A DNA stretch of 64,000 bases from Chryseobacterium candidae (GCF_004916905.1 NZ_SDLV01000061.1:31179-95178), one strand, 5' to 3'; positions 32,881 through 41,460 are shown, counted from the first letter of the stretch. The notes: generated from the sequence alone by a model not told the origin. Program-made: numbers and translations.

Positions 32881-33630
32881 ATGAACCCATTATATAATTA
32901 TTTATTAAAACTAGCAGACGACAGTTTCATTATGGGACAGCGTTTGTCCGAATGGTGCGGTGAAGGCCCTTACCTGGAGGAAGATATTGCATTGACGAAT
33001 ATTGCGTTGGATGAACTGGGACAGGCCAATAACTTCTACGTTTATGCTTCACGAGTGATTGACAATGGCAAAAGCGAAGATGATATCGCATTTTTAAGAT
33101 ACGAGCATGAATACGTTAACGCACATTGGACAGAACTTCCTAATGAAGATTATGCACAGACTATTCTTAAAGTATATGTATTGTCTGTATATCAAAAACT
33201 GATGTATGAAGCTTTATCCAATTCTGCTAATGAAGAATTAGCTGCCATTGCTCAAAAATCATTGAAAGAAGTAAGATATCACTATACACACGCTGCATCC
33301 TGGATGAAAATCTTCGCGCAGGGAACAGAAGAAAGTAAGTCCCGTTTGGTAAAAGCTATTGAAAATATCTGGGAATATACAAAGGGGCTTTTTGCTAAAA
33401 CAGAAGGTGAAGACGACCTTGTTGCCTTGAACATTGCTCCCAATGCAGACGTTCTTTACGAAGAGTTTCTTTCCATTACAAAGAAAGATTTTGCAGACTT
33501 CGGTTTAGAATATCCGGAAAATCCTTTCATGCAGCCAAAATCAAGAACAGGATACCATACAGAGTATTTCGGATATATTCTTTGTGAGCTTCAGTATATG
33601 CAGAGAGCGTATCCTGGCTGTACGTGGTAG
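32881..33630 (+). CDS. paaC: Phenylacetyl-CoA epoxidase structural subunit PaaC
   Basis: This 249-residue subunit has the ferritin-like fold of PaaA but serves as its structural partner. Recognisable blocks are LADDSFIMGQRLSEWCGEGP at 12-31, DIALTNIALDELGQA (about 35-49) and EVRYHYTHAASWM (about 130-142). PaaAC form the epoxidase core. It starts right after the type B spacer; the next gene starts 6 bp later. Confidence 0.95.
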   Translation: MNPLYNYLLKLADDSFIMGQRLSEWCGEGPYLEEDIALTNIALDELGQANNFYVYASRVIDNGKSEDDIAFLRYEHEYVNAHWTELPNEDYAQTILKVYVLSVYQKLMYEALSNSANEELAAIAQKSLKEVRYHYTHAASWMKIFAQGTEESKSRLVKAIENIWEYTKGLFAKTEGEDDLVALNIAPNADVLYEEFLSITKKDFADFGLEYPENPFMQPKSRTGYHTEYFGYILCELQYMQRAYPGCTW

Positions 33631-33636
33631 TAAATT

Positions 33637-34446
33637 ATGAAGAAGTTGCTTCTTGGGATATTGGCTTTTTTTCTTGCAGCCTATGTGATACTATGTGTTG
33701 GAATCTATTTCTATCAGGAGAAAATTATTTTTTATCCTGAAAAGTTACCCGAAAATTACAAGTTTACATTTGATGGTGACTTTGAAGAAGCACCCATTAA
33801 AATGCAGGATGGAAAGCATTTGAGCTCTGTTTTATTCAAAGCACAAAACCCAAAAGGAGTCATCTTTTATCTTCATGGAAACGGAGGATCAATAAAAGGT
33901 TGGGGTGAAGTAGCTCCATTATATCGGAGTATGAACTATGATACGTTTATACTTGATTACAGAGGATATGGAAAAAGCGAAGATAAAATTAACAGTAAAG
34001 ACCAGCTTTTTTCGGATGTTGAGAATGCTTACAAAGAGCTTTTAAAACGATATCCTGAGAATAGAATTATTATTTTGGGATATTCTGTAGGAACAGGATT
34101 AGCTGCAAAATTAGCATCCATGCATAATGCAGGATTATTGATTTTACAGGCACCATATTACAGTATGGAAGATGAAATGAATCAGAAATTTTCATTCCTT
34201 CCAAAGTTTTTACTGAAATATAATTTTGAGACTTGTGAATATTTAAAAACCGTTAAGTCACCAGTCGTTATTTTTCACGGTGATAAAGATGAGGTTATTA
34301 ACTATAAAGCCTCTTTAAAACTTAAAAATAACTTTAAAAAAGGTGATCGTCTGATTGTATTAAAAGATCAGTATCACAACGGCATAACAGATAATTTAGA
34401 TTATCAGAAAGCAATGAAAATAATCCTTGATTCTGATAAAAAATAA
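33637..34446 (+). CDS. Membrane-anchored alpha/beta hydrolase inside the paa operon
   Basis: This is a 269-residue alpha/beta hydrolase with an N-terminal membrane anchor (about 4-26). Motifs: oxyanion-region FYLHGNGGSIKGWG near 78-91, DYRGYGKS, nucleophile elbow GYSVG near 148-152, acid in HGDKDEVI and catalytic His in DQYHNG. It resembles the BEM46/ABHD13 group of serine hydrolases of unclear substrate. It lies 6 bp after paaC and 3 bp before paaD, so it is fully embedded in the operon, which is not standard for paa clusters. A role in hydrolysing an ester precursor or a CoA dead-end product is possible. Confidence 0.85.
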   Translation: MKKLLLGILAFFLAAYVILCVGIYFYQEKIIFYPEKLPENYKFTFDGDFEEAPIKMQDGKHLSSVLFKAQNPKGVIFYLHGNGGSIKGWGEVAPLYRSMNYDTFILDYRGYGKSEDKINSKDQLFSDVENAYKELLKRYPENRIIILGYSVGTGLAAKLASMHNAGLLILQAPYYSMEDEMNQKFSFLPKFLLKYNFETCEYLKTVKSPVVIFHGDKDEVINYKASLKLKNNFKKGDRLIVLKDQYHNGITDNLDYQKAMKIILDSDKK

Positions 34447-34449
34447 AAT

Positions 34450-34914
34450 ATGAATCAGCTTTTAGATTTATTAAAAACCATTCCCGATCCGGAAATTCCG
34501 GTTATTGATATTGTGGAATTAGGAATTGTAAGAGATGCACAGATTACAGGTGAAAATACCTGTGAAGTGATCATTACACCTACTTATTCCGCTTGTCCTG
34601 CCATGTTTACCATTGAGGAGGATATTATCAAAATGATGAAAGAAAACGGATGGGATGCCAAAGTAGTCACCAAGATGTTTCCGATCTGGACAACAGACTG
34701 GATTACTGATGAAGCGAGAGAAAAGCTCCGTGTTTACGGAATCACTCCTCCCGAAAAAGGAGCAGACGAACACCACATCGGAAAACCGAAAAAATGTCCG
34801 CGCTGTGGTTCCGAGCATACCAAACAGATCAGCAGATTTGGGTCTACTTTGTGTAAGGCCTCTTATCAATGCTTAGACTGCCTGGAGCCATTTGATTATT
34901 TTAAATGTCATTGA
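34450..34914 (+). CDS. paaD: Phenylacetyl-CoA epoxidase maturation factor PaaD
   Basis: This 154-residue protein has an N-terminal MIP18/DUF59 domain (LKTIPDPEIPVIDIVELGIV; TPTYSACPAM) and a C-terminal zinc ribbon with CPRCG and CLDC cysteine pairs ending in FKCH. It is considered an iron-sulfur or di-iron maturation factor for the epoxidase. It is separated from the other epoxidase genes by the embedded hydrolase gene. Confidence 0.95.
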   Translation: MNQLLDLLKTIPDPEIPVIDIVELGIVRDAQITGENTCEVIITPTYSACPAMFTIEEDIIKMMKENGWDAKVVTKMFPIWTTDWITDEAREKLRVYGITPPEKGADEHHIGKPKKCPRCGSEHTKQISRFGSTLCKASYQCLDCLEPFDYFKCH

Positions 34915-34977
34915 TGAATAATCAACCCATACACAACAAATTTTACGGCTATGCAAAGCATAACGAAGGAATTGTTA

Positions 34978-35032
34978 GAATGTTAAATTATTAGACCGTT
35001 ACATTGATTTATATTGTTAAATTAGTGCGTTG
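34978..35032. repeat. Weak type A spacer between paaD and paaG
   Basis: Units such as AATGTTAAATTATT, GTTACATTG and ATTGTTAAATTAG recall type A spacers but pair poorly; probably a decayed copy. Confidence 0.4.
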
Positions 35033-35056
35033 TTAAATAATAAATTAATAAAAACT

Positions 35057-35857
35057 ATGTATACACAACTTGATATTGAAACGCATTTTGACGGAAAGCT
35101 GAAAATCGCATATCTTAATCAACCGGAAACGATGAATGCTCTTACCAAACCTGCTTTATCAGATCTTAGAGATTTTGTTAAAGAATGCAGCGAAGATGAA
35201 ACCGTTAGATGTGTGGCCATTTCCGGAAGAGGAAGAGCATTTTGCTCAGGTCAGAATCTGGATGAAGCTTTTGTGGCAGGCAAAGAACACCATGATCGTG
35301 ACATTATCAGAAAAATTGTGGTAGACTACTATAACCCTTTGGTAATGGAAGTTACCCGTTGCAAAAAACCGGTTATCGCTTTAGTAAACGGCCCGGCAGT
35401 AGGAGCCGGAGCTATGCTGGCTTTAATCTCTGACTTCGTTTTAGCTAACGAGAAAGCATATTTTGCTCAGGCATTTTCAAATATCGGTTTGATTCCTGAT
35501 ACAGGAGGAACATACTTCTTACCTAAGCTTTTAGGCAGACAATTAGCCAATTATTTAGCATTTACAGGTAAAAAATTATCTGCAGAAGAATCTAAATCTT
35601 ATGGTCTTGTAGCGGAAGTTTTCAGTGAAGAAGAATTCGTTCCAAAATCTATGGAAATTCTTGAAAGAATGGCAAACATGCCGACAGCAGCCATTAAGCT
35701 TACGAAAAAAGCATTTGCCAATTCTTATAACAACACCCTGAAAGAACAGCTTGAGCTGGAAGGAGATCTTCAGCAGGAAGCCGCAGAAACAGAAGACTTC
35801 ATCGAAGGGGTAAATGCCTTTTTACAGAAAAGAAAACCTAATTATAAAGGAAAATAA
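35057..35857 (+). CDS. paaG: 1,2-epoxyphenylacetyl-CoA isomerase PaaG
   Basis: This 266-residue crotonase-fold enzyme has GRGRAFCSGQNL and NGPAVGAGAMLAL oxyanion segments, and SNIGLIPDTGGTYFLPKLLG, whose Asp corresponds to the catalytic acid of PaaG, rather than the two Glu of enoyl-CoA hydratases. It converts the ring-epoxide of phenylacetyl-CoA to the seven-membered oxepin-CoA. The frame is open from 35030, but the ATG at 35057 fits family length. PaaF is not adjacent. Confidence 0.9.
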   Translation: MYTQLDIETHFDGKLKIAYLNQPETMNALTKPALSDLRDFVKECSEDETVRCVAISGRGRAFCSGQNLDEAFVAGKEHHDRDIIRKIVVDYYNPLVMEVTRCKKPVIALVNGPAVGAGAMLALISDFVLANEKAYFAQAFSNIGLIPDTGGTYFLPKLLGRQLANYLAFTGKKLSAEESKSYGLVAEVFSEEEFVPKSMEILERMANMPTAAIKLTKKAFANSYNNTLKEQLELEGDLQQEAAETEDFIEGVNAFLQKRKPNYKGK

Positions 35858-35867
35858 GAACTAATAT

Positions 35868-35963
35868 AACAATGTACCAATGTAGCAGTTTATCAATGAG
35901 ATGCTTCGACAAGCTCAGCATGACAATGATTGTTACATTGTTACATTGATACACTGTTACATT
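35868..35963. repeat. Intercistronic palindromic spacer, type A, with inverted 30-bp repeat
   Basis: Left arm AATGTACCAATGTA (about 35871) pairs with TACATTGTTACATT near 35934-35947. The 30-bp sequence at 35897-35926 is the exact reverse complement of 32391-32420. The spacer runs up to the paaH ATG. Confidence 0.75.
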
Positions 35964-37100
35964 ATGAAATATGTAGGAATTATCGGTGCCGGAACCATGG
36001 GAATCGGCATTGCACAGGTAGCCGCAACGAACGGATGCAAAGTATGGGTATATGATGCCAACGCAAAACAAGTAGAAACGGCAACAGTTGGTTTGGAAAA
36101 AACGCTCACCAAATTGGTGGATAAACAAAAAATTTCGGCAGAGAAAATGACTGAAATTTTAGCTAATATTTCCATTGCTACAGAATTGAAAGATTTCAAG
36201 GATTGTGAATTAATCATTGAAGCAATTATTGAAAACAAAGATATTAAAACGAAGGTGTTTACAGAACTTGAAAACTATGTTTCAGAAAACTGTATCATCA
36301 GTTCCAATACCTCATCTATCTCTATCACCTCTCTTGGTGCAGAACTCAAGAAACCGGAGCGTTTCATCGGAATTCACTTTTTCAATCCCGCTCCATTGAT
36401 GCCTTTAGTGGAAGTCATTCCGTCCTTATTAACAGAAAAAACATTAGCAGAGAAAATCTACAACCTCATGAAAGAATGGGGGAAGACTCCTGTTATTGCT
36501 AAAGATATTCCCGGGTTCATTGTCAACAGAATTGCCAGACCTTATTATGGGGAAGGCCTTAGAATTGTTGAAGAAAACATCGCAACACCGGAACAGGTGG
36601 ATGATGCCATGAAAACATTGGGTAACTTCAAAATGGGACCTTTTGAATTGATGGATCTTATTGGAGTAGACGTCAACTTTGCCGTAACAACCACTGTTTA
36701 CAAAGATTATTTTTACGATCCGAAATACAAGCCCTCTTTATTACAGCAAAGAATGTCTGAAGCCAAACTTCACGGCAGAAAAACAGGAAAAGGTTTCTAC
36801 GATTACAGCGAAGGAGCAGAAAAACCTTTAGCCGTGAAAGATGACGCCTTATATCAGCAGATCTTTTTGAGAATCATTTCTATGCTGATCAACGAAGCGG
36901 TTGAAGCCAAAAGATTAGGCGTTGCCAATGATGAAGATATTGAACTGGCCATGCAGAAAGGCGTTAATTATCCAAAAGGATTATTAAGCTGGGGGAAAGA
37001 AATCGGGTATGGGAAAATCTCTGAAACCCTTCAGAACCTTTACGAAGAATATCAGGAAGAAAGATACAGACAAAGTCCATTACTTCGTAAAATGAATTAG
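35964..37100 (+). CDS. paaH: 3-hydroxyacyl-CoA dehydrogenase PaaH
   Basis: This 378-residue enzyme oxidises 3-hydroxyadipyl-CoA to 3-oxoadipyl-CoA with NAD. The Rossmann motif GAGTMGIGIAQ lies at 8-18. Catalytic elements FIGIHFFNPAPLMPLVEVI (about 134-152) and DIPGFIVNRIARP (about 183-195) are present, followed by two 3HCDH C-terminal domains, the second ending QSPLLRKM. It is shorter than the enterobacterial PaaH (about 475 residues). An upstream in-frame ATG at 35901 would translate through the repeat, so the start is set at 35964. Confidence 0.93.
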   Translation: MKYVGIIGAGTMGIGIAQVAATNGCKVWVYDANAKQVETATVGLEKTLTKLVDKQKISAEKMTEILANISIATELKDFKDCELIIEAIIENKDIKTKVFTELENYVSENCIISSNTSSISITSLGAELKKPERFIGIHFFNPAPLMPLVEVIPSLLTEKTLAEKIYNLMKEWGKTPVIAKDIPGFIVNRIARPYYGEGLRIVEENIATPEQVDDAMKTLGNFKMGPFELMDLIGVDVNFAVTTTVYKDYFYDPKYKPSLLQQRMSEAKLHGRKTGKGFYDYSEGAEKPLAVKDDALYQQIFLRIISMLINEAVEAKRLGVANDEDIELAMQKGVNYPKGLLSWGKEIGYGKISETLQNLYEEYQEERYRQSPLLRKMN

Positions 37101-37102
37101 AT

Positions 37103-37187
37103 AATTTGAAAATGTACCAATTTGAAAATTGATTATAACAAGTTCTCATTTTCAAATTCTCAAATTTATTTAATTTTCAAATTGATA
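37103..37187. repeat. Intercistronic palindromic spacer, type B
   Basis: TTTGAAAATGTACCAATTTGAAAA on the left (broken here as units TTTGAAAAT and AATTTGAAAA) pairs with TTTTCAAATTCTCAAATT-type units on the right, filling the paaH to 37190 gap. Confidence 0.68.
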
Positions 37188-37189
37188 TT

Positions 37190-37498
37190 ATGAATATAGA
37201 TGAATTCAGAGCAGAGCTGGAGACCAGACTTTTAATTGAGAAACAGTATTTAACTCAGGAAGCCTCCTCTGTTGATGAGCAGGAAAGGCTTGAGCTATTA
37301 GGAAAGTTTAATGAAAAATATAAAGAGTTGATCAAAAGATTGGCGAACGAAAACGGGATTGATCTAAATGCATCCTATCCCTCTGAAAATTCATCAGATT
37401 CAGAAAGACTTTCATACGAGCAGATCATTCTGGGGAAAACCATGAGTGTTTACGACAGATTATCCGATGAGCTGTATGAAGAAATAACAAACATATAA
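37190..37498 (+). CDS. Small hypothetical protein in the paa operon
   Basis: This 102-residue acidic, helical protein has no signal peptide or recognised motif. It starts 2 bp after a type B spacer and ends 9 bp before paaI, so it is expressed with the pathway. Possibly an accessory protein; I do not recognise the family. Confidence 0.7.
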   Translation: MNIDEFRAELETRLLIEKQYLTQEASSVDEQERLELLGKFNEKYKELIKRLANENGIDLNASYPSENSSDSERLSYEQIILGKTMSVYDRLSDELYEEITNI

Positions 37499-37507
37499 TT
37501 AATAGAA

Positions 37508-37921
37508 ATGAACCCAAGACAAGTTGCAGATTATATGTTCAATCAGGATTTTTTTTCCCAGTGGATGAATATCAAAATGATTGAAGTAAAAGAAAATTAC
37601 TGTTTAATAGAAATGCCAATTAAGAAGGAAATGCTGAACGGGCTGAAAACGGTTCATGGCGGAGTTACCTTTGCGTTTGCAGACTCTGCGCTGGCATTTT
37701 CTTCCAACAATACCGGAGACGCTGCCGTTGCGTTAAACTGTATCATCAACTTTACCAAAGCAGGAAAAGAAGGTGATACTTTCAGAGCAGAAAGCATTTT
37801 GGTAAATGAAACCAGAAAAACGGCTGTTTATGACATTAAAATTACCAACCAGAATGAAGAACTGATTGCAAAATTTGTAGGAACAGTTTACAAAATCGGA
37901 AAAAAAGTAACAGAATTATAA
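37508..37921 (+). CDS. paaI: Hotdog-fold thioesterase PaaI
   Basis: This 137-residue hotdog thioesterase has the signature TVHGGVTFAFADSALAFSSN (about 47-66), containing the HGG turn and catalytic acidic residue of PaaI. It hydrolyses ring-hydroxylated phenylacetyl-CoA dead-end products to release CoA. Standard length; followed by a type C spacer. Confidence 0.92.
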   Translation: MNPRQVADYMFNQDFFSQWMNIKMIEVKENYCLIEMPIKKEMLNGLKTVHGGVTFAFADSALAFSSNNTGDAAVALNCIINFTKAGKEGDTFRAESILVNETRKTAVYDIKITNQNEELIAKFVGTVYKIGKKVTEL

Positions 37922-37925
37922 TAAA

Positions 37926-38007
37926 CAGTAAGCTTGAAGCAATAGGCAGTAAGCTTTTTTGAAGCTGATAGAGCCTACTGCATATAGCTTAAAGCCTAAA
38001 GCAAATA
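37926..38007. repeat. Intercistronic palindromic spacer, type C
   Basis: Different from A and B: AGTAAGCTTGAAGCAATAGG and AGGCAGTAAGCTT on the left, AGCCTACTGCATATAGCTT and AAAGCCTAAAGC on the right, giving an imperfect hairpin up to the paaJ start. Confidence 0.65.
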
Positions 38008-38010
38008 AAA

Positions 38011-39216
38011 ATGAACAACGTATACATCATAGACTATGTCAGAACTCCCATTTCAAAACTGCAGGGAGGATTATCAGAAGTAAGAGCAGATGATTTAGCT
38101 GCTATTGTAATCAAAGAAGTAGTAGCAAGAAATCCTGAAGTCCCTGTAGAGGAAATTGAGGATGTTATTTTCGGATGTGCCAATCAGGCAGGTGAAGATA
38201 ACAGAAACGTTGCAAGAATGGGACTTTTATTAGCTGGTCTTCCTTACAAAATAGGAGGGGAAACGGTTAACAGATTGTGTGCTTCAGGAATGTCGGCGGT
38301 AGCCAATGCATTCCGTTCCATTGCAGCAGGAGAAGGAGAAATTTATATTGCAGGAGGAGTAGAACATATGACACGTTCTCCTTATGTAATGTCTAAGCCA
38401 AGTGCAGCTTTTGGTAGAGACAGCCAGATGTTTGATACTACTTTTGGATGGCGTTTCATTAACCCAAAAATGAAAGAAATGTATGGGGTAGACGGAATGG
38501 GAGAAACTGCAGAAAATTTAGCAGATATTCACCAGATCAACAGAGAAGATCAGGATAAATTTGCCCTTTGGTCTCAGCAGAAAGCTACAAAAGCTCAGGA
38601 AAGCGGAAGACTGGCAGAAGAGATTGTAAAAGTTGAAATTCCTCAGAGAAAAGGCGATCCTATTGTTTTTGAAAAAGATGAATTCATTAAACCAACCTCA
38701 TCTATGGAAGGATTGGCAAAACTTCGTCCGGCTTTCAGAAAAGAAGGAACCGTAACGGCAGGAAATGCTTCAGGAATGAATGATGGTGCAGCTGCTTTGA
38801 TTTTAGCAAGTGAAGAAGCTGTAAAAAAATATGGTTTAAAACCAAAAGCAAAAATTCTGGGATCTTCCGTAGCAGGTGTTGAGCCAAGAATCATGGGAAT
38901 CGGTCCGGTTGAAGCAACACAAAAGCTGTTGAAAAGATTAAACCTTTCTCTGGAAGATATGGACATCATTGAACTCAACGAAGCATTTGCTGCACAGGCA
39001 CTGGCGGTAACAAGAAGCTTAGGGTTAAAAGATGATGATGCAAGAATAAACCCGAACGGAGGTGCAATTGCAATCGGCCACCCATTGGGAGTTTCCGGAG
39101 CAAGAATCGTAGGTTCTGCTGCAATGGAACTTCAGAAGCAAGATAAAAGATATGCATTGTGTACCCTTTGTATCGGTGTCGGACAGGGGTATGCGATGGT
39201 GATTGAAAAAGTATAA
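38011..39216 (+). CDS. paaJ: Beta-ketoadipyl-CoA thiolase PaaJ
   Basis: This 401-residue acetyl-CoA acyltransferase has the acylated Cys in NRLCASGM (near 91), AIGHPLGVSGARI (His near 357) and the C-terminal Cys in CIGVGQGYAMVIE. The GGVEHMTRSPYVMSKP region is typical of the PcaF/PaaJ branch. It cleaves 3-oxo-5,6-dehydrosuberyl-CoA and later 3-oxoadipyl-CoA. Confidence 0.93.
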   Translation: MNNVYIIDYVRTPISKLQGGLSEVRADDLAAIVIKEVVARNPEVPVEEIEDVIFGCANQAGEDNRNVARMGLLLAGLPYKIGGETVNRLCASGMSAVANAFRSIAAGEGEIYIAGGVEHMTRSPYVMSKPSAAFGRDSQMFDTTFGWRFINPKMKEMYGVDGMGETAENLADIHQINREDQDKFALWSQQKATKAQESGRLAEEIVKVEIPQRKGDPIVFEKDEFIKPTSSMEGLAKLRPAFRKEGTVTAGNASGMNDGAAALILASEEAVKKYGLKPKAKILGSSVAGVEPRIMGIGPVEATQKLLKRLNLSLEDMDIIELNEAFAAQALAVTRSLGLKDDDARINPNGGAIAIGHPLGVSGARIVGSAAMELQKQDKRYALCTLCIGVGQGYAMVIEKV

Positions 39217-39303
39217 TGAATTTGAAAATGAGTTAATTTGAAAATGTTTAAAACCATTATTAATTTTCAAATTATCTCATTCTCATATTTTCAAATTAAA
39301 AAA
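39217..39303. repeat. Intercistronic palindromic spacer, type B
   Basis: Left arm units AATTTGAAAATGAG and AATTTGAAAAT; right arm ATTTTCAAATTATCTCATT and ATTTTCAAATT. The clearest of the three type B copies, occupying the whole paaJ-paaY gap. Confidence 0.75.
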
Positions 39304-39304
39304 T

Positions 39305-39898
39305 ATGAACATCTACTCATACCACGGGATTCGTCCCATTATAAAACCCTCTGCCTACATTCATCCGCAGGCAGTGATTATCGGAAATGTAGAAATAGGT
39401 GAAGAAGTATATATCGGTCCCAACGCAGTCATTCGAGGCGATTGGGGAAAAATTATTATTAAAGATGGAGCCAACGTACAGGAAAACTGTACTCTTCATG
39501 TTTTCCCGAATATAGAAACCATATTGGAAGAATCCGCACACATCGGACATGGAGCAATCATCCATTCCGGACACATTGGAAAAAACTGTCTGATCGGAAT
39601 GAATTCTGTGGTAATGGACAAAGCTTATATCGGTGATGAAAGTATTGTCGGAGCACTCGCTTTTGTACCAGCCAATTTCAGATGTGAACCAAGAAAACTG
39701 GTGGTAGGAAGCCCTGCAAAGATTATCCGTGATGTTTCTGACGAAATGATTCACTGGAAAACAGAAGGAACAAAATTATATCAGGAGCTGGCAAGAGAAG
39801 GAAAAGAAGCTATTCTGCCTTGTGAGCCTTTTACGGAATATGTTCAGCAGATCCCAACCAAAATTGTGGATTACAGCATCTGGGATGATATAAAATAA
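39305..39898 (+). CDS. paaY: Hexapeptide-repeat thioesterase PaaY
   Basis: This 197-residue left-handed beta-helix protein of the gamma-carbonic-anhydrase superfamily shows hexapeptide repeats (IHPQAVIIGNVEIGEEVYIGPNAVIRG written in part: VIIGNV, VYIGPN, AIIHSG, CLIGMN) and three metal-type His positions (LHVF, HIGHGA, HSGHIG). Position next to paaJ supports PaaY, a thioesterase removing 2-hydroxycyclohepta-1,4,6-triene-1-formyl-CoA formed by spontaneous rearrangement. Confidence 0.88.
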   Translation: MNIYSYHGIRPIIKPSAYIHPQAVIIGNVEIGEEVYIGPNAVIRGDWGKIIIKDGANVQENCTLHVFPNIETILEESAHIGHGAIIHSGHIGKNCLIGMNSVVMDKAYIGDESIVGALAFVPANFRCEPRKLVVGSPAKIIRDVSDEMIHWKTEGTKLYQELAREGKEAILPCEPFTEYVQQIPTKIVDYSIWDDIK

Positions 39899-39930
39899 TA
39901 GTATAACTTATTTTTAATAATTGTTGATCA

Positions 39931-39967
39931 TTAAACCAAACGGGGTTTTAAAACCCGTTTGGTTTAA
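39931..39967. repeat. REP-like palindrome left of the tyrosine transposase
   Basis: 14-bp arms TTAAACCAAACGGG (39931-39944) and CCCGTTTGGTTTAA (39954-39967), inner TTTT/AAAA, with one unpaired G at 39945. A similar G-bulged palindrome lies on the other side of the transposase gene. Confidence 0.85.
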
Positions 39968-39989
39968 AATTTAAAATACCAGATTTAAA

Positions 39990-40568
39990 ATGATTAATAC
40001 AGAAAATTTTGAATTTGAAGGTGTATATCACGTTTTCTCTCATGTAAACGGGACTGAAGTTATTTTTCGTGAGCCATCAAATTATCATTTTTTTCTGGAA
40101 AAGGCAGAAAAATATATTCTTCCGGTCGCTGATATCTATGCCTATTGTCTATTACCTAATCATTTTCATTTGTTGCTAAGATTTAAGAATTTTGATGATG
40201 TGAATAGTGAAAATGAGCATCAGTTTTTAATGAAGCATTTTGGTAATTTATTGAATGCTTATGCTAAAGCTTACAACAAAAAATATAATAGAAAAGGGGC
40301 TCTTTTTCTGAATGCGGTAAAACGAAAGAAAATATCAGATGAGAAATATTTATTGAAAGTTCTCCATTACATCCATAATAATCCGATTAATCACGGATTT
40401 GTAAATAAAATTGATCAATGGAAGAATTCTTTATATAATTCATATGTAAATCCTGAAAAAGAAAGTAAATTGAATAGAAAGGAAATCATGCAGTATTTTG
40501 ATTCGCTAGAAATTTTTAGAAATTATCATAAGTCGACTGTTGAATATGATTTTTTAAATTTTGAATAA
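39990..40568 (+). CDS. REP-associated tyrosine transposase (IS200-like, RAYT)
   Basis: This 192-residue protein has the Y1 HUH endonuclease signature: metal-binding LPNHFHLLLRF (His-x-His near 53-57) and the helix KYLLKVLHYIHNNPINHGF with the probable catalytic Tyr, the C-terminal pattern of RAYTs. The FEGVYHVFSHVNG start is typical of the group. It is flanked by G-bulged palindromes at 39931-39967 and 40581-40613, as RAYT genes commonly are. It interrupts the paa operon between paaY and paaZ. RAYTs are usually domesticated rather than self-mobile. Confidence 0.9.
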   Translation: MINTENFEFEGVYHVFSHVNGTEVIFREPSNYHFFLEKAEKYILPVADIYAYCLLPNHFHLLLRFKNFDDVNSENEHQFLMKHFGNLLNAYAKAYNKKYNRKGALFLNAVKRKKISDEKYLLKVLHYIHNNPINHGFVNKIDQWKNSLYNSYVNPEKESKLNRKEIMQYFDSLEIFRNYHKSTVEYDFLNFE

Positions 40569-40580
40569 TTGCTAATAATC

Positions 40581-40613
40581 AACCCTAACGGGTTTTTAAA
40601 AACCGTTAGGGTT
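40581..40613. repeat. REP-like palindrome right of the tyrosine transposase
   Basis: Arms AACCCTAACGG (40581-40591) and CCGTTAGGGTT (40603-40613), inner TTTTT/AAAAA, unpaired G at 40592 in the same place as the left element. Confidence 0.85.
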
Positions 40614-40625
40614 AAAAAATTAAAT

Positions 40626-41453
40626 ATGATTAAAAAAATTGCGCTTGCATGCAGCATGATGTTTACGGTGGGGTGTACGCTCTCAGCACAGACGGTTACA
40701 TCAAAACCGCTTACAATAGGAGAAGTGAGGATCATTAAGTCCAAAACATTAAATGAAGACAGAACGCTGAATATTTATCTTCCACAGGGATATGATAAAA
40801 CAAAATCATATCCGGTGATCTATCTGTTGGATGGAAGTATGAATGAAGATTTTATTCATGTGACAGGGTTAGTACAATTCTTTAATCAGATGTATTCCAT
40901 GCCGGAAACCATTGTAATAGGAGTTGCTAATGTAGACAGAAAAAGAGACTTTACTTTTCATACGGATTTAAAAGACTTGCAGAAAGATTATCCTACAACA
41001 GGGCACTCTGATAAGTTTATTGAATTCATGGAAAAGGAATTAAAGCCTTATGTGGAAAGTCAGTTTAAAACAACAGATAAATACCTTTTTGGTCAGTCTT
41101 TGGGAGGACTTTTGGCGACAGAAATCCTTTTGAAAAAACCGGAAATGTTTAATAATTATTTTATCATCAGTCCAAGTTTGTGGTGGGATGACGAAAGTCT
41201 TTTAAAACAGACCCCACAACTGCTTTCAAAATTACCGGATACGAAAAAGTTTGTTTATGTTTCTGTAGGGAAAGGAGAACATCCTGTAATGATAAAGGAT
41301 GCTGAAGCTTTCTACGATGTTTTGAAAAAAGCAGGAAAGAAAAATTGGACACTGGAATATAAAATGATGGAAACAGACAATCATGCAACCATTCTTCACA
41401 GAAGCTTATATGAAGGATTAGTGAAAATGTTTCCCTATCAGGAACCGAAATAA
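40626..41453 (+). CDS. Exported alpha/beta-fold esterase
   Basis: This 275-residue exported hydrolase has a signal region ending near CTLSAQ; the Cys at about 17 could also be lipidated. The esterase-D/Fes-like domain has NIYLPQGYDKTKSYPVIYLLDG (in parts), nucleophile motif FGQSLGG (about 161-167) and catalytic His near the end (DNHATIL). It is similar to siderophore-esterase IroE/Fes and to putative esterases. The ATG at 40626 follows the transposase palindrome; the open frame from 40569 lies inside it. Relation to phenylacetate breakdown is unclear. Confidence 0.83.
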   Translation: MIKKIALACSMMFTVGCTLSAQTVTSKPLTIGEVRIIKSKTLNEDRTLNIYLPQGYDKTKSYPVIYLLDGSMNEDFIHVTGLVQFFNQMYSMPETIVIGVANVDRKRDFTFHTDLKDLQKDYPTTGHSDKFIEFMEKELKPYVESQFKTTDKYLFGQSLGGLLATEILLKKPEMFNNYFIISPSLWWDDESLLKQTPQLLSKLPDTKKFVYVSVGKGEHPVMIKDAEAFYDVLKKAGKKNWTLEYKMMETDNHATILHRSLYEGLVKMFPYQEPK

Positions 41454-41460
41454 AAGATAA

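Noticed and set aside
35901..35963. Upstream start for paaH, giving a 399-residue protein
   Set aside because: The extension is encoded by the 30-bp repeat and palindromic spacer; the Rossmann motif is positioned correctly from the ATG at 35964.
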